The notes beneath the pieces were generated by a model, which saw only the letters and a program-made list of their open reading frames with translations, was not told the origin of the DNA and made no database searches. A stretch of 64,000 nt of DNA from Monodelphis domestica (Eukaryota; Chordata; Mammalia; Didelphimorphia; Didelphidae): assembly GCF_027887165.1 (NCBI RefSeq), contig NC_077231.1:190920334-190984333 (forward strand), written 5' to 3'. Positions 36,801 to 47,019 of this stretch are shown here, in pieces. The position numbers were made by a program, and so were the translations under genes. Positions within the stretch are counted from its first letter, which is position 1; the number at the start of each line of letters is the position of its first letter.

Positions 36801-37972
36801 GTTGTACCTAATGTTCTTTTGGTTCTGCTCAGTTCACTCTTCTTACCTTCATATTGATCCTTCTTTAAAAAAAAAAAAATTAACCTGCTTGTCATTTCTT
36901 CTAGCACAATGGTGGTGCATCACAATCACATGCCACAACTTGTTTAGCCAGTCCCCTATTAATAAGCATCCTTTCAATTTCCATTTCTTTGCCACCACAA
37001 AGACAGCTGCTATAAATATTTTAGAACATATACATATGGCTTCTTTTCCCTTTTCCTTCATCACAATTTTCGGGGCCCTGTAATTATTTATCCTTTTTTA
37101 AGATACAAATTATCAGTATGCTGGCATCTCTCTAAATGTCATGTGGTAGGGTGATTGCCTTTCTGTAGGTCTTTGCCTGACTGCCTCTCATTCTTTCCTG
37201 CGTCTCTTTGTGCCCGTGTGTCTGTGTGTCTGTCTCCTTCTCTTTCTCCCCTCTCTGCCTTTCTTAGAAGGGAAAGCTGGGAAGTATTAGTCCAGTGTAG
37301 TCCACTCATGGTTAAGTAACAGGCAATTACAAACTGCTCTAAAAAGAGTTTTAATCCGATTTAAAAATGGCTAAGAAATGTACGAAGATGATATTCCTGC
37401 CCAAGTAAGCGAAACTAGAAGAAATACTTCTTCGGTTCAGTTGTGTGCTGCTGGGGAATTTTTGAAAGTCCAAGTAAAGTCTGGACATGATTCCCGTTTC
37501 ATTGCAGGCAGTCGCCAAATTGATGTCAGTGGACTGCCGCTGCCACGGAGTTTCAGGTTCCTGTGCTGTGAAAACTTGCTGGAAAACCATGTCTTCCTTC
37601 GAGAAGATCGGTCACTTTCTAAAAGAGAAGTACGAAAACAGCGTGCAGCTCTCGGATAAAGTGAAAAGAAAGATGCGCAGGAGAGAAAAAGACCCGAGGA
37701 AGATAGCAGTGCGCAAGGATGATCTCCTTTACATTAACAAGTCACCCAATTACTGCGTGGAGGACCGAAAGCTGGGCATCCCGGGGACGCAGGGCAGAGA
37801 ATGCAACCGCACTTCGGAAGGAGCAGACGGGTGTAACCTCCTCTGCTGTGGGAGGGGCTATAACACCCACGTCGTCAGGCACGTGGAGAGGTGTGAATGC
37901 AAATTTGTCTGGTGTTGTTACGTTCGCTGCAGGAGGTGTGAGAGCATGGCTGATGTCCATACTTGCAAATGA
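24772..37972 (+). CDS. WNT16: WNT16, secreted Wnt ligand (four coding exons, complete)
   Basis: Join 24772-24866, 25116-25399, 27490-27773, 37508-37972; 375 codons plus stop TGA, all GT-AG. Wnt ligands are secreted, acylated glycoproteins that bind Frizzled receptors. WNT16 is known for control of cortical bone, joint and blood-stem-cell specification. Residues 1 to about 29 are a signal peptide. The mature part has 24 cysteines, with [10 protein letters not shown] at 231-240 (Ser237 being the PORCN-palmitoleoylated serine) and the Cys-rich C-terminus ending TCK. N-glycosylation sequons lie at N154, N200, N298 and N321. A basic [10 protein letters not shown] stretch (274-283) lies in the linker. 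It is 10 residues longer than the human 365, the extra falling in exon 2. The start has a strong context (gccATGg). I did not recognise the alternative first exon known in human. Confidence 0.98.
25116..25399 (+). CDS. WNT16: WNT16 coding exon 2
   Basis: The acceptor is 'cttacag' at 25109-25115 and the donor gtgagt at 25400. It encodes residues 32-127, including [37 protein letters not shown] and QFKHERWNC, followed by a low-complexity Ala/Pro/Ser loop (93-118) and [10 protein letters not shown]. The flanking sequences are those of WNT16; the loop is longer than in the human protein as I recall it. Confidence 0.97.
25400..27489 (+). other. WNT16: WNT16 intron 2
   Basis: It is 2090 bp, GC-rich in its first 700 bp (tail of the CpG island) and AT-rich afterwards. 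About 27290-27400 ('ttattatgcacctattaggtgcta') is an L2-class scrap just before the exon 3 acceptor. No other feature recognised. Confidence 0.8.
27490..27773 (+). CDS. WNT16: WNT16 coding exon 3
   Basis: The acceptor is 'ttattctag' and the donor gtatgt at 27774. It encodes residues 127-221: [20 protein letters not shown], the [11 protein letters not shown] block, [14 protein letters not shown] and [10 protein letters not shown], all Wnt hallmarks. The frame ends on a codon boundary. Exons 2 and 3 are both 284 nt, by coincidence. Confidence 0.98.
29010..29480 (-). repeat. L1 3'-end fragment in WNT16 intron 3
   Basis: In reverse orientation it shows the older L1 3' pattern: 'tacattgtcccttcc', 'caaattcccaaattggtcat', 'aacattgcattgatccgtg', 'tctgcatcagttcatag' and 'cataatatatttatccactt'. 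It is 5' truncated within ORF2 and decayed. Confidence 0.7.
32790..33010 (-). repeat. MIR/THER relic in WNT16 intron 3
   Basis: 'tttacaaagtactttcctca', 'tattatcctcattttcaaga' and 'agttattaagtgactcccac' follow the reversed MIR pattern. Confidence 0.65.
36256..36463 (+). repeat. CORE-SINE, near full length, young
   Basis: It has a tRNA-like head 'ggctcagtggattgagag', a B-box-like 'aggttcaaatctgg', the CORE 'taaccctgggcaagtcactt', the family tail 'ggagccaatacacagtattg', 'gcaagggttt' and an A tail. Target duplications flank it: 36240-36255 'aagaatacatccccta' and 36462-36477 'aagaatatgtccccta' (two differences). Same orientation as WNT16. Confidence 0.9.
36615..37075 (-). repeat. L1 3'-end fragment just upstream of WNT16 exon 4
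   Basis: Reversed ORF2 C-terminal and 3' sequence: 'tcttttggttctgctcagtt', 'tcatttcttctagcacaatg', 'catttctttgccaccacaaa' and 'gacagctgctataaatattt'. It ends about 430 bp before the exon 4 acceptor. A pyrimidine-rich stretch (37141-37265) separates the two. Confidence 0.8.
37508..37972 (+). CDS. WNT16: WNT16 coding exon 4 (last)
   Basis: The acceptor 'ttcattgcag' ends at 37507. It encodes residues 222-375 ([19 protein letters not shown] ... MADVHTCK) and stops at TGA 37970-37972. It holds 16 of the 24 mature cysteines, the acylation serine and the whole C-terminal Frizzled-contacting domain ([11 protein letters not shown] finger). GC content rises here relative to the intron. Confidence 0.98.
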   Translation, partial: AVAKLMSVDCRCHGVSGSCAVKTCWKTMSSFEKIGHFLKEKYENSVQLSDKVKRKMRRREKDPRKIAVRKDDLLYINKSPNYCVEDRKLGIPGTQGRECNRTSEGADGCNLLCCGRGYNTHVVRHVERCECKFVWCCYVRCRRCESMADVHTCK

Positions 37973-38770
37973 TCTGGGTTCCACCGAGTAGCATCCAAAG
38001 CTCGCGATGATATAGACGACCAAAGCATATCTGACTTGGTATATTTTTTTCGGAAAGGGAAATGTTAATGAAGTTGATCAGGTCCCTCACCAGGTATGGA
38101 TTTTAGTCTCTTAACATTTTCTTCTGATTAAAACAAGTTCACACTTCTTTGACATGGATTTCCCTGGATTCCCAAAGGTTCGATTCAATTCAATCCAGCA
38201 AAATTTATTAGACACCTGCCCTGTGCAGATGTAGGTTTGGGCCCATGTCTTTGTTTGGATGCCTTTGGGGTAGGGGACAACATACAAGAAAAAAAGTGAT
38301 TAAAGAGAAATCTCTGGAGAGAAAAAGATCCATGGGCCTGCCAGTTCACGAGGAGACACCCGACCTATACTTGGTATAATTTGCTTAAATGTGAATTTGA
38401 TCAAGCATATATAACAATTATTATTTTAAAGAATGTTACTTTCAGCATCAAGGAGCACTTAAAAAAGGGTGTTATCACATTTGTCAGTATTTTTAAAGAT
38501 TTTGCAAAGAAAGCTTGTTCCTGAGAAGTGAAACTGTAAATAAGTTCACAGGAGAGGCATTGATGCTCCTTCCTTTCATCTACTTCTGAAGAGGGACAAC
38601 TTACCAAAAGTATTAGGGAAAGATACAATATCTATTAAAATATGGTACCTTTTAAAGATAGCTGGAAACAAAGGGAATGGAAATCTATTTTTTTAAGCTA
38701 TAAAGTTTGAATTTTAATGTACCTTTGGATTATCAAAAAAATCAATAAATGTTATCCTGATTACTGGCCA
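37973..38770 (+). other. WNT16: WNT16 3' untranslated region (provisional)
   Basis: AT-rich sequence after the stop. The first canonical 'aataaa' is at 38744-38749, with a variant 'attaaa' near 38127. A longer 3' end (next 'aataaa' near 40652) cannot be excluded. About 38180-38225 contains an L2-class scrap ('ttattagacacctgccctg'). Confidence 0.4.
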
Positions 38771-40865
38771 CTAGATGCAGAAATGAAAAGAGCTTAAGTT
38801 ATGTGATTCTGTTGAGAAGAAAAATTCCTGAAAGTGTTATAAATCTGTGAAGAAAAGTTTATTTGGATGTTAAAATATTTTGAAATGTATGGAGTGACAC
38901 TGTTTAAATATGTAAAGCCAGTATTTTGTATAGTATTTTGATAAGAAATTTTTATATTTTGTAAATATAGTATTTAAATTATAGGAAACATATGAAATAC
39001 TTAAGCCATAACCTTTTTAAGAACTCAAAACTAAGGCAATAAGACCATCTTTGAAATCTTTGCTTTTATACAGTTGCATAGTAGAAATCCTTGACTTGTT
39101 TATATAGAATAAGAAAATTATCTGAACAGATATAGGAATGGTTTAATCCTTATGAGAAAGTCAGTTTTGTGTTATAGCTTATTTACAAGTTGTTGAGAAA
39201 ATATAATACCTGAATAGTCAATGCACACCATTTTTAATTGCTGCATAATGGAGAATAACAAAATAACATGTTTATTTTAGTCATCTGGAAAAGAAACCTA
39301 AAAATGACAGTACAAGGGCTAATTCTGTGTATGTCATGGTGTTGTATTTACTATGTTGTACAGAAGTCTGTTTCATTATTTAAATTTTGATAATTTTCCT
39401 ACCTTTTAAGATCATACATAATACATTTTATAAACATGGTTTAAAAAACCCAGGGCCAAATATTTTAATGTACTTCAATATTTCTTTTAGTTTACTGGCA
39501 AAACATTTATATTTAGATGTTATTTTTAAATAGATTTCTTATGCACAAAGTAGATAAGAATAGAGTATTTCCCATAATATTCTATTGAATATATAAAACA
39601 AATTTTTTATCTTCATTCATTTTCTTTTTAAGCTTGACAGAGTAGAATTGAGATTTGTGAACAATAGCAAACCCATGAAAAATATCACAAGTCCAATACT
39701 GAGTAAAGCTAAAAGTTTAACTGTGACCCTTAAGAAGTTCAATAGCAGTGGTCATGCCAGTTTTAGGGCTAAGAAATGATGGAGGAACCAGTCAAATCGC
39801 CTGTCTGAAAGTGGTGCTGTTCTAGTTCTAGACAGGAATTTGACTAGTATAATGAGACATAATTCACAATTCTTTTCTGCTCTGATGAATAAGTAGATAA
39901 ATGCAATTCCCACAATTCCCACTATAACATCAAATTTCCCATTAGCCCCTATTTATTCACTTTATTACAGTCTTTCAATGTATTTCTCCTATCTGCACTC
40001 AAATGAGATTATAACTGAGAAAAGCATAACATGCAAATGGTAAAAGGCAAATGTCAGCACCAGAACGCATTCCAAATTGTATGACTTCATCTTTTCAATA
40101 GTTTGAAAACTTAGCATAACTCCAGATTTCCTTTCAATACTGTTAAGTGATATAAAACATTAGGCAGCTATTTTTTGGAATATATACTACATTATTCACA
40201 TTTTTAAAACTATGACTAATTTTTCAAGTGTATGTGACTTATATCTTATGGCAATTTATCTGCATTAGATACCTATGATCCTGTTCAAAGCCTTTACAGT
40301 TGTGACTTGTTATTACTATAGCAAACATTGGTAGGGGAAGAATCATTATCTGAAGTAGAGGTGATGTGTGCAGGATGAACTGCATTCAGGAAATGGGGGG
40401 GGGGGCATTGTTCTTCACATCAAACCTCCATTTAAATAATTTATTTGTAGATAAGGTGATGATTTCCAAAGGCACAAATTGATGTTATCCAGATGACCAA
40501 TGAATTGAATTAAATGTCTGTGAACAAAAAAGCACTATTTCTCCAGAAATTATGCATGTCCTTTGAAGCTTTAATATTTTATTACTTCACCATTAGATCC
40601 ACTCACTGAAACTTACTAGATATCTTGTAATTAAAACTTAATTCAGCTACATAATAAACTAGCCTGAACTTGGAGCTAATATTATTTTCTTGGCAGTGTA
40701 ACTATGGACACTGAGGTACCTGGAATATGAGTAAGGGGAGCTGAACTTGACATAGCCCTCCCAAATTCTAAGTGACAACTATGACTGCTGTAGCCCTCAG
40801 AACTGTTTTTAGATTTGGGATGCTGTCTACAAACTGCAATCCTTTTAGACTGATTTTTTAAAAAT
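38771..40865. other. WNT16-FAM3C intergenic, AT-rich
   Basis: No gene recognised; may include the distal WNT16 3' untranslated region. A G10-type run lies near 40397-40406. Confidence 0.4.
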
Positions 40866-41142
40866 ATATGTATGTATGTACGTATGTATAAATATGTACA
40901 TTTATATATGTTGTTCAGCAATATCCAATTCTTAATAGCCCCATTTGGGGTCTTACTGGCAAAGATATTGGAGTGGTTTGCCATTTCCTTTTCCAGCTCA
41001 TTTTACAGGTGAAGAAACTGAGGCCTACAGGGTTCAGTGGCTTGCCCAAGGTTCCACAGCTAGTGTTTGAGGCCATCTTTGAACTCAAAAAGATTATTCT
41101 TCCTAATACCAGATCCCACACTCTTATCAACTACACCTCCTA
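40866..41142 (-). repeat. TATG microsatellite and MAR1-like CORE-SINE
   Basis: 40866-40900 is a (TATG)n stretch. From about 40910 the reversed SINE reads 'tgttgttcagcaatatccaa', 'ggagtggtttgccatttcct', 'cattttacaggtgaagaaac', 'tggcttgcccaaggttccac' and 'ttgaactcaaaaag'. Confidence 0.75.
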
Positions 41143-42647
41143 CCTTGGAAAATTTAGGGTATTCACAACAAAAGCAATTAAAATTCCAGTATTGGGTTTT
41201 GTTTTGGTTTTGTTTTGGTTCTGCAAATAAGTGGGTACAGGGAGAAGTGAGCAGGCATTTTCCAGAAAGAATGAAAAGTTAGTTTGAAATCCTCCTTAGA
41301 CATAAACACAATATGAAAACTGCTATTATCTGATATTTTAAAAAATTGTCCTCAAACAATAATTCATGTAGAAAACCCTGGCTGTGAAAACTGCTTCTCC
41401 CAATGTAACTTTTCCCTAAATTACACATGTAGAGTCCTCTATAAGTACTGAAAAATAGACAAAGCTGGTGTTGTCATTAGCAAGATTTAAACCCAGGCTT
41501 CCTGGATTCTATTGTCAGTCTTTTAGCCACTACACATTGCCAAATCAATAATCAAAAAAATAATCATCCCAAAAGGAACTTTATAAAAATTAGTATATAA
41601 ATTATCAAAAAGCCTATTTTTATTAATGCATAAAAGCAGAATCTTGTTTCATGTATGTCGAATCAAAGTTTAAATTTTGCCATTTTGTGAATTTAAAGGA
41701 AAATCTGCTTTATCAAATGCTACATTAGAAAAAAACAAAAACCTGAAACAAAATCATGCTGATAGAATAACTGCTGTGAAGAATGTTACATGAAAAGTCT
41801 GCAGGCCAGTCTGGAAATTGTGAAGACCTATATGGGGTTGCTGTTATTTTTTAATGTCTTCTTTTTGTCCAGACCTATGATTTCTTGGCTATTTCGCATG
41901 GAAGTCCTAGTGAGGAAAGTCTCTTCTAATAACGAAGGCTGAGAATTGTTTTGAAACTTAGTGCCTGCGACACTGAGAAATTAAACATCTCTGGAGATTC
42001 AAGACTGTCTCCATCCACTTCGCCATCTAGTGGGCTGCCCTGTGGCATCATTATGATGCAATGAATGATTCAAAATTGTGATTTTCATGCTAGAGTAAAC
42101 ACAAGTGGGATTGGTAGAAAGCAATGTCCCTCTGCTCAATTTCATATTGCTGAATTTCTACCATGTCCTTTCATGGGATGATTAACAATCTAGTAAGGGA
42201 GGATCATATTTACAATTCAAAGTCCTGTTTTTTACATTTTCTGTCATAAACAGTATTTCACAGTATTCAACAGCTGCTAAATCACACATAGATGTACCTG
42301 CTCCTTTCTTGGGCCAAAAAAGGCTGATTTGGTCTCAGCAAATGGCAAAACTTATTGTATTTAATTAATCTTTATCTTCTACAATTTTTTTCTCTACCTT
42401 CTCCATTTAAGGGAAATGCCAACTTAATGTACTAATATTTCTCTCTTACCAGAGCAATGTTAATAGCAACAGCCCTAAATCTTTGAAGGCTTGGTATGAT
42501 GAGTAGTTGTACATTCTGAAGACGTTTTAGGACTGCTGGGTAACCAACTTTTCTAAAGTATTTGTATTAGCTTAGGGAGTTTTTTTTTTACTGTTCACTA
42601 ATTTGGAAAGAGAAAGATTGGCAATCTCATGTAAAAAATGGTGGGTA

Positions 42648-42855
42648 ATGTTGAGCCCTGCCCAACTCTTGGTAACCCATATCGGATTTTCTTGGCAAAG
42701 ACATTTATCTGTCACGGCCTTCTTCAGTTCACTTTATAGATTAAGGCACCTAAGGCAAAAAGGATTAAGAGACTTGCCCAGGGTCACACAGCTAGGAAAG
42801 TGTCTGAGGACAGATTTGAACTCAAGGAGTCTTCCCAACTCCTCCATTGCCTAAA
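42648..42855 (-). repeat. MAR1-like CORE-SINE, degenerate
   Basis: The reversed pattern 'ggattttcttggcaaagaca', 'gacttgcccagggtcacaca' and 'gacagatttgaactcaagga' is clear; the middle is decayed. Confidence 0.75.
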
Positions 42856-43439
42856 TGCTGTGATATGTTAGTCAGTAGTCATATGTTGACAGATTCAGTA
42901 CAGGTATATTTAAAATTATTTATGTGAGGAAGAGGAATTTTTTTTTTTACATTAAACAATGAGAACCTGATTTTTCTTTTCCAATGGATTGAAAAATGAA
43001 ACATATAACTGGCATTGATACAATTCTGGCTAGTAATTTAGTTATTAAACAATAGAAAGTCTACCATCCTCTGTCCCTTTGTAGGTAGCAGAAAGTAGAA
43101 TGCTATTAATTTTACATCACTATTTCCATCAAAGTATCCTTAATTTTACTTTTATTTCCATAGGAAAAAATGAGGAACCCATGTATAAAAGGTAAAAATC
43201 TTCATTACTGTTTTTTGGGAGGTGGAGATGGAGGGAAATAACTTTGTTTGAAATTTAAAATTTTCATTTCCATTACAGTTTCAATAACATATTACAAAAT
43301 TAATCCCACCTGCTTGAAATGGCATTTCAAATATAAGTATTCTTAATTATCGTTTCAGAGTAGGGGAATGAATTTTCCAAATTCGACCACCCTAAATTTC
43401 ATGGTTAGAGGATATTAGGTTTATCTGTACTACAGTGGG

Positions 43440-43610
43440 GAAAAGTACATTTTCTGTTAGCAGTAGGTCTGGGTTCAAATCCTGCCTCTGACATTACCTG
43501 TGAGACCATGGGCAAATAACTACCGACCTTTCTGGAATTCATCTTCATTTGCAAAATGATAGGTTTAGTCTCTGAAGTCCCTTCTAGCCCTAAACCTTGG
43601 ACTCAATTGG
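43440..43610 (+). repeat. MIR relic
   Basis: 'gggttcaaatcctgcctctg', 'gagaccatgggcaaataact' and 'ttcatcttcatttgcaaaat' give plus-orientation MIR. Confidence 0.65.
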
Positions 43611-44583
43611 AATCTTTCCACACTGGATTAATAAGCCTGTCCAAGTGCCTAAATAGTGATGTGACAAAAGGAAATAATCCAAAGGCAAAAGCTCAGCAAT
43701 TCAGACTTTCAATGAAGTTATTTCATAGTTGTCTCTTCCTAATTGTCCTGTTAAAACTTAAGTTCTTCTATAGTTATATATTCTTGAAAAAAATTTGCAA
43801 AAAGAGGCAACAAGTCTTTGTTCTCACACATTTGCTATCCTGCATGCCTGAAATGTCTCCCCACTCACTGCTATACTCATAGAAAATTTCTTTTAAAACT
43901 GCTGCAAACTTTATAGTGCTACTTATTGTATATTTTCAGTTTCAGTCTTCTTCAGTTGTGTTGTAATTCTTAAAGCATAAGTTATTGGTCAATTAAATCT
44001 GACACAATATAATAAATGTGATTACTTATGAACAGAGATCAATGAAATGAATAGGATTAGAAAGAAAAATGACTCATTTAATTGAATATTTGGTTTAAGA
44101 ATGGAAAGGTCAAAGGATCTAGTTCAGGAATAATTTTTAATCTCCCAATTATCCTTTATTTTGCCTGTCTTTTGCTAATAATTAGCATGATATGGTAGCA
44201 TAGCTGTAGTAAAAATGTTTGTGGTTGCTTTCAAGTAAAATATTAATATTTATAAAACACTAAACATCATTTAGATATGACAGAACAGATGCTTAATTTG
44301 TGATTTTTAATAAAGAACATTCAAATTGTACTAAAATTAAATGAATATCATTTATGAGATGATTTTTTTTTAAACTGAGAATGAAGGTAATGGTAAAATT
44401 ATTGCGCCCAACATTCAGCTAGCACAAGTCACAGAATATATTCACATACAAAAATCTCCCAAAGGATAAGCAAACTAACTTTATCTTTTCCTTCTGAGGT
44501 TTCAGATTTTCAAAGCTACCATTAAGTAGTGGTACATCAAAAGTGATGGATAATCATATTCTTGTTTGGATTTCTAAATTTTT

Positions 44584-45028
44584 TAAAATTGTTATTTAGT
44601 CAATTTAGAACATTATTCCTTGGATACAAGAATCGTATTCTATCCCTCCCTCCCCTATCCCCACCTTTCTGTAACCCACGCACAATTCCACTGGGTATTA
44701 CATGTGTCCTTGATCAGAATCTATTTCCATGTTGTTGGTGTTTGAACATCAGGATGTTCATTTAGAGTCTCCATCCCCAACCACATCCCCTTGACCCATG
44801 TGATCAAGCAGTTGTTTTTCTTCTGTATTTCTACTCCCATAGTTTTTCCTCTGAATGCGGATAGTATTTTTTCTCATAGTTCCTTCCAAGTTGTTCAGGG
44901 TCACTGCATTGCCACTAGTAGAGAAGTCCATTACATTCGATTGTACCACAGTGTATCAGTCTCTGTGTACAATGTTCTCCTGGTTCTGCTCCTCTCGCTC
45001 TGCATCACTTCCTGGAGGTTGTTCCAGG
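44584..45028 (-). mobile_element. 5'-truncated L1 insertion, fairly young
   Basis: 445 bp of reversed L1 3' end reaching only the last part of ORF2 ('tctctgtgtacaatgttctc', 'ctcgctctgcatcacttcct' are shared exactly with the reverse complement of 21.9-22.0 kb in the intact element). It is bracketed by a perfect 16-bp target duplication 'ggatttctaaattttt' at 44568-44583 and 45029-45044. Confidence 0.92.
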
Positions 45029-45044
45029 GGATTTCTAAATTTTT

Positions 45045-46929
45045 ATATACGATGTTAAATCAAAAATTGAAAGGATACTAGTATAGATAAAAGTAGCAAG
45101 AAAAATCCCCAAAATATTTGGGAAATACTCTATCACTTGCAATTCTAAAAAGTGTCCAAGACAATACAAATGTTCATATTGGAAAGCCAAGACTATTATC
45201 AAAAAGAAACTTGATGCCTTACAATTCCTAATGCTGTAAAATTAGCCACTATACTTTCCATTTATAGAATTGAGGGATTTGATATCAAAATATATGTGCA
45301 GAATATGATTTGCTTAAGTGCAAAAACTACAAATTTTGGTTTATTAAATTGTGAAACAGAATAAGATGCCTTTTTTTCTTGCTTTACATTCAGTTTATGA
45401 ACAAATGTACTGCAAGCTATTTAACTTTCAATAGACATTTATCCATCTTGATTTGCTGCTCTTGTTAAGCAAGATTTTGAAGTACATGGCAACATTACAA
45501 TATCTCCCAGTTACCTTAAGACAAGTTATTAAAATTATGATAAGTTGCAGTGTTGTTTCTGTATTGTACAATTAACATGTTAATAATTTAGTTCAAGGTT
45601 ATGTCACTAAGACTACATACTACAGCCCATAGATAAAAAACAAAACTTGACAATCTCTGAAGAACTGAAGATGTTTAACAAAAATTCATATTTCCCTTAC
45701 CTTTTTATGTAAAACTGAACATTATTTTTATTTGGCCTAAATTAAACATTTCAGAAACAACTAATTAGACTACTATTGACCATTTAGAGGCTATACTTAA
45801 AATCTTGAAAATGCATTACCCCTGTCAAATGTATGCTATAGGCAAAGTATTGCTGACTGCAGAGCTGTATAAATGACTGAATGCATGGATTCTTCCCAGG
45901 AATATGTCTTTCTTTTAAAGCTCCCAATTAATCCACCTTCTCACTGATTATTTTGCTAGGAAAAAAAAATCAATATTTGACAACTGAATTAGGATAGACA
46001 TTTCATTTTTACAGATATGAACATTTAGAATGCTGGTTGGAAAGTGCCAAATTTCATTAAACAAGAGTGAACTGATGGTCAGAGAAATACATACAAAGAT
46101 AATTTTAAAAATCTGTTTATTTCTATGACCATGTTTCTAAACTGTATCAGGTCATTCTTCAAATGGCTATTAAAAATTTAACTCACTTGCTTCATAAATA
46201 CAAATATTTCAAGCTGCATTTTCAAATCATATACATTTATTAATACATTTCTCTTATCACTTTTTTATACAAAAAGGGATTTTGTTGTGCTTTTTTGGTA
46301 GAACTGATCTAAATTTCCATAGCAAACATTTTAATTCTACATTTTAAAAATTCTTTTTATTGGCCAGAAGTCTCCGTGGGAGGTAAGCAAATAAGGTAGG
46401 GAGGGAAGTGAGGTAGAGTAGGAGGGGTATAAGACTACAAAGCAAAATTCCAGAATATATACAACTAGTCAAATACTTCTTTATTAAAGACTGAAAACTG
46501 CCATCAAAAGGGCAGCATATTAAAAAACATTTTGTTCCCCCCCAAAAGAAACAAAACTTTTTTTTCACAACGGCCACATTCTTATAGCAATTTTATCTAT
46601 AAAACAACAGAACAACATTTTTCATAATCTGTTCACTATGGATGGTTAAAAAAGACATTTCTACACCTTAGAGATGTTTATCATAATGCAATCTAAATAC
46701 TGTGCTTTTAGAGAGACAACAGCTTAGAAAAGGTTTAGCATAGTGGATCTATTTACAAAGTTTACTCTTCAAGGTTAGCAATAAATAATCCTGATTTTGG
46801 AAGAGATGTTACTCATGCATAACTGAAAAGATGAAATGTATACTCTCTCAAAGCATGTACATAGTACTATCTCCTTCACAGCACTCCTATCAATAGCATA
46901 AAGATAATTTTCTCTAACATTCTTCATAT
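45045..46929. other. FAM3C: Intergenic and probable FAM3C 3' untranslated region
   Basis: The stretch immediately left of 46930 should be the FAM3C 3' untranslated region (minus strand). A reverse 'aataaa' (plus 'tttatt') at about 46471 is one candidate polyadenylation signal, giving about 460 bp; other distal sites are possible. No separate gene is seen. Confidence 0.35.
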
Positions 46930-47019
46930 TCAGTCTTGCTTTTGGGGGATACATCCTTCCATTTCTACAACTTCTGGCCATCCTTCATATTTGTTTGTAT
47001 CCTTATTGTTCTTGATGTG
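46930..47019 (-). CDS. FAM3C: FAM3C last coding exon
   Basis: It encodes [18 protein letters not shown]... ending GCIPQKQD and stop TGA (46930-46932). The acceptor tttgcag lies just to the right (complement of 47020 onward). Confidence 0.97.
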   Translation of the reverse strand, partial: HIKNNKDTNKYEGWPEVVEMEGCIPQKQD

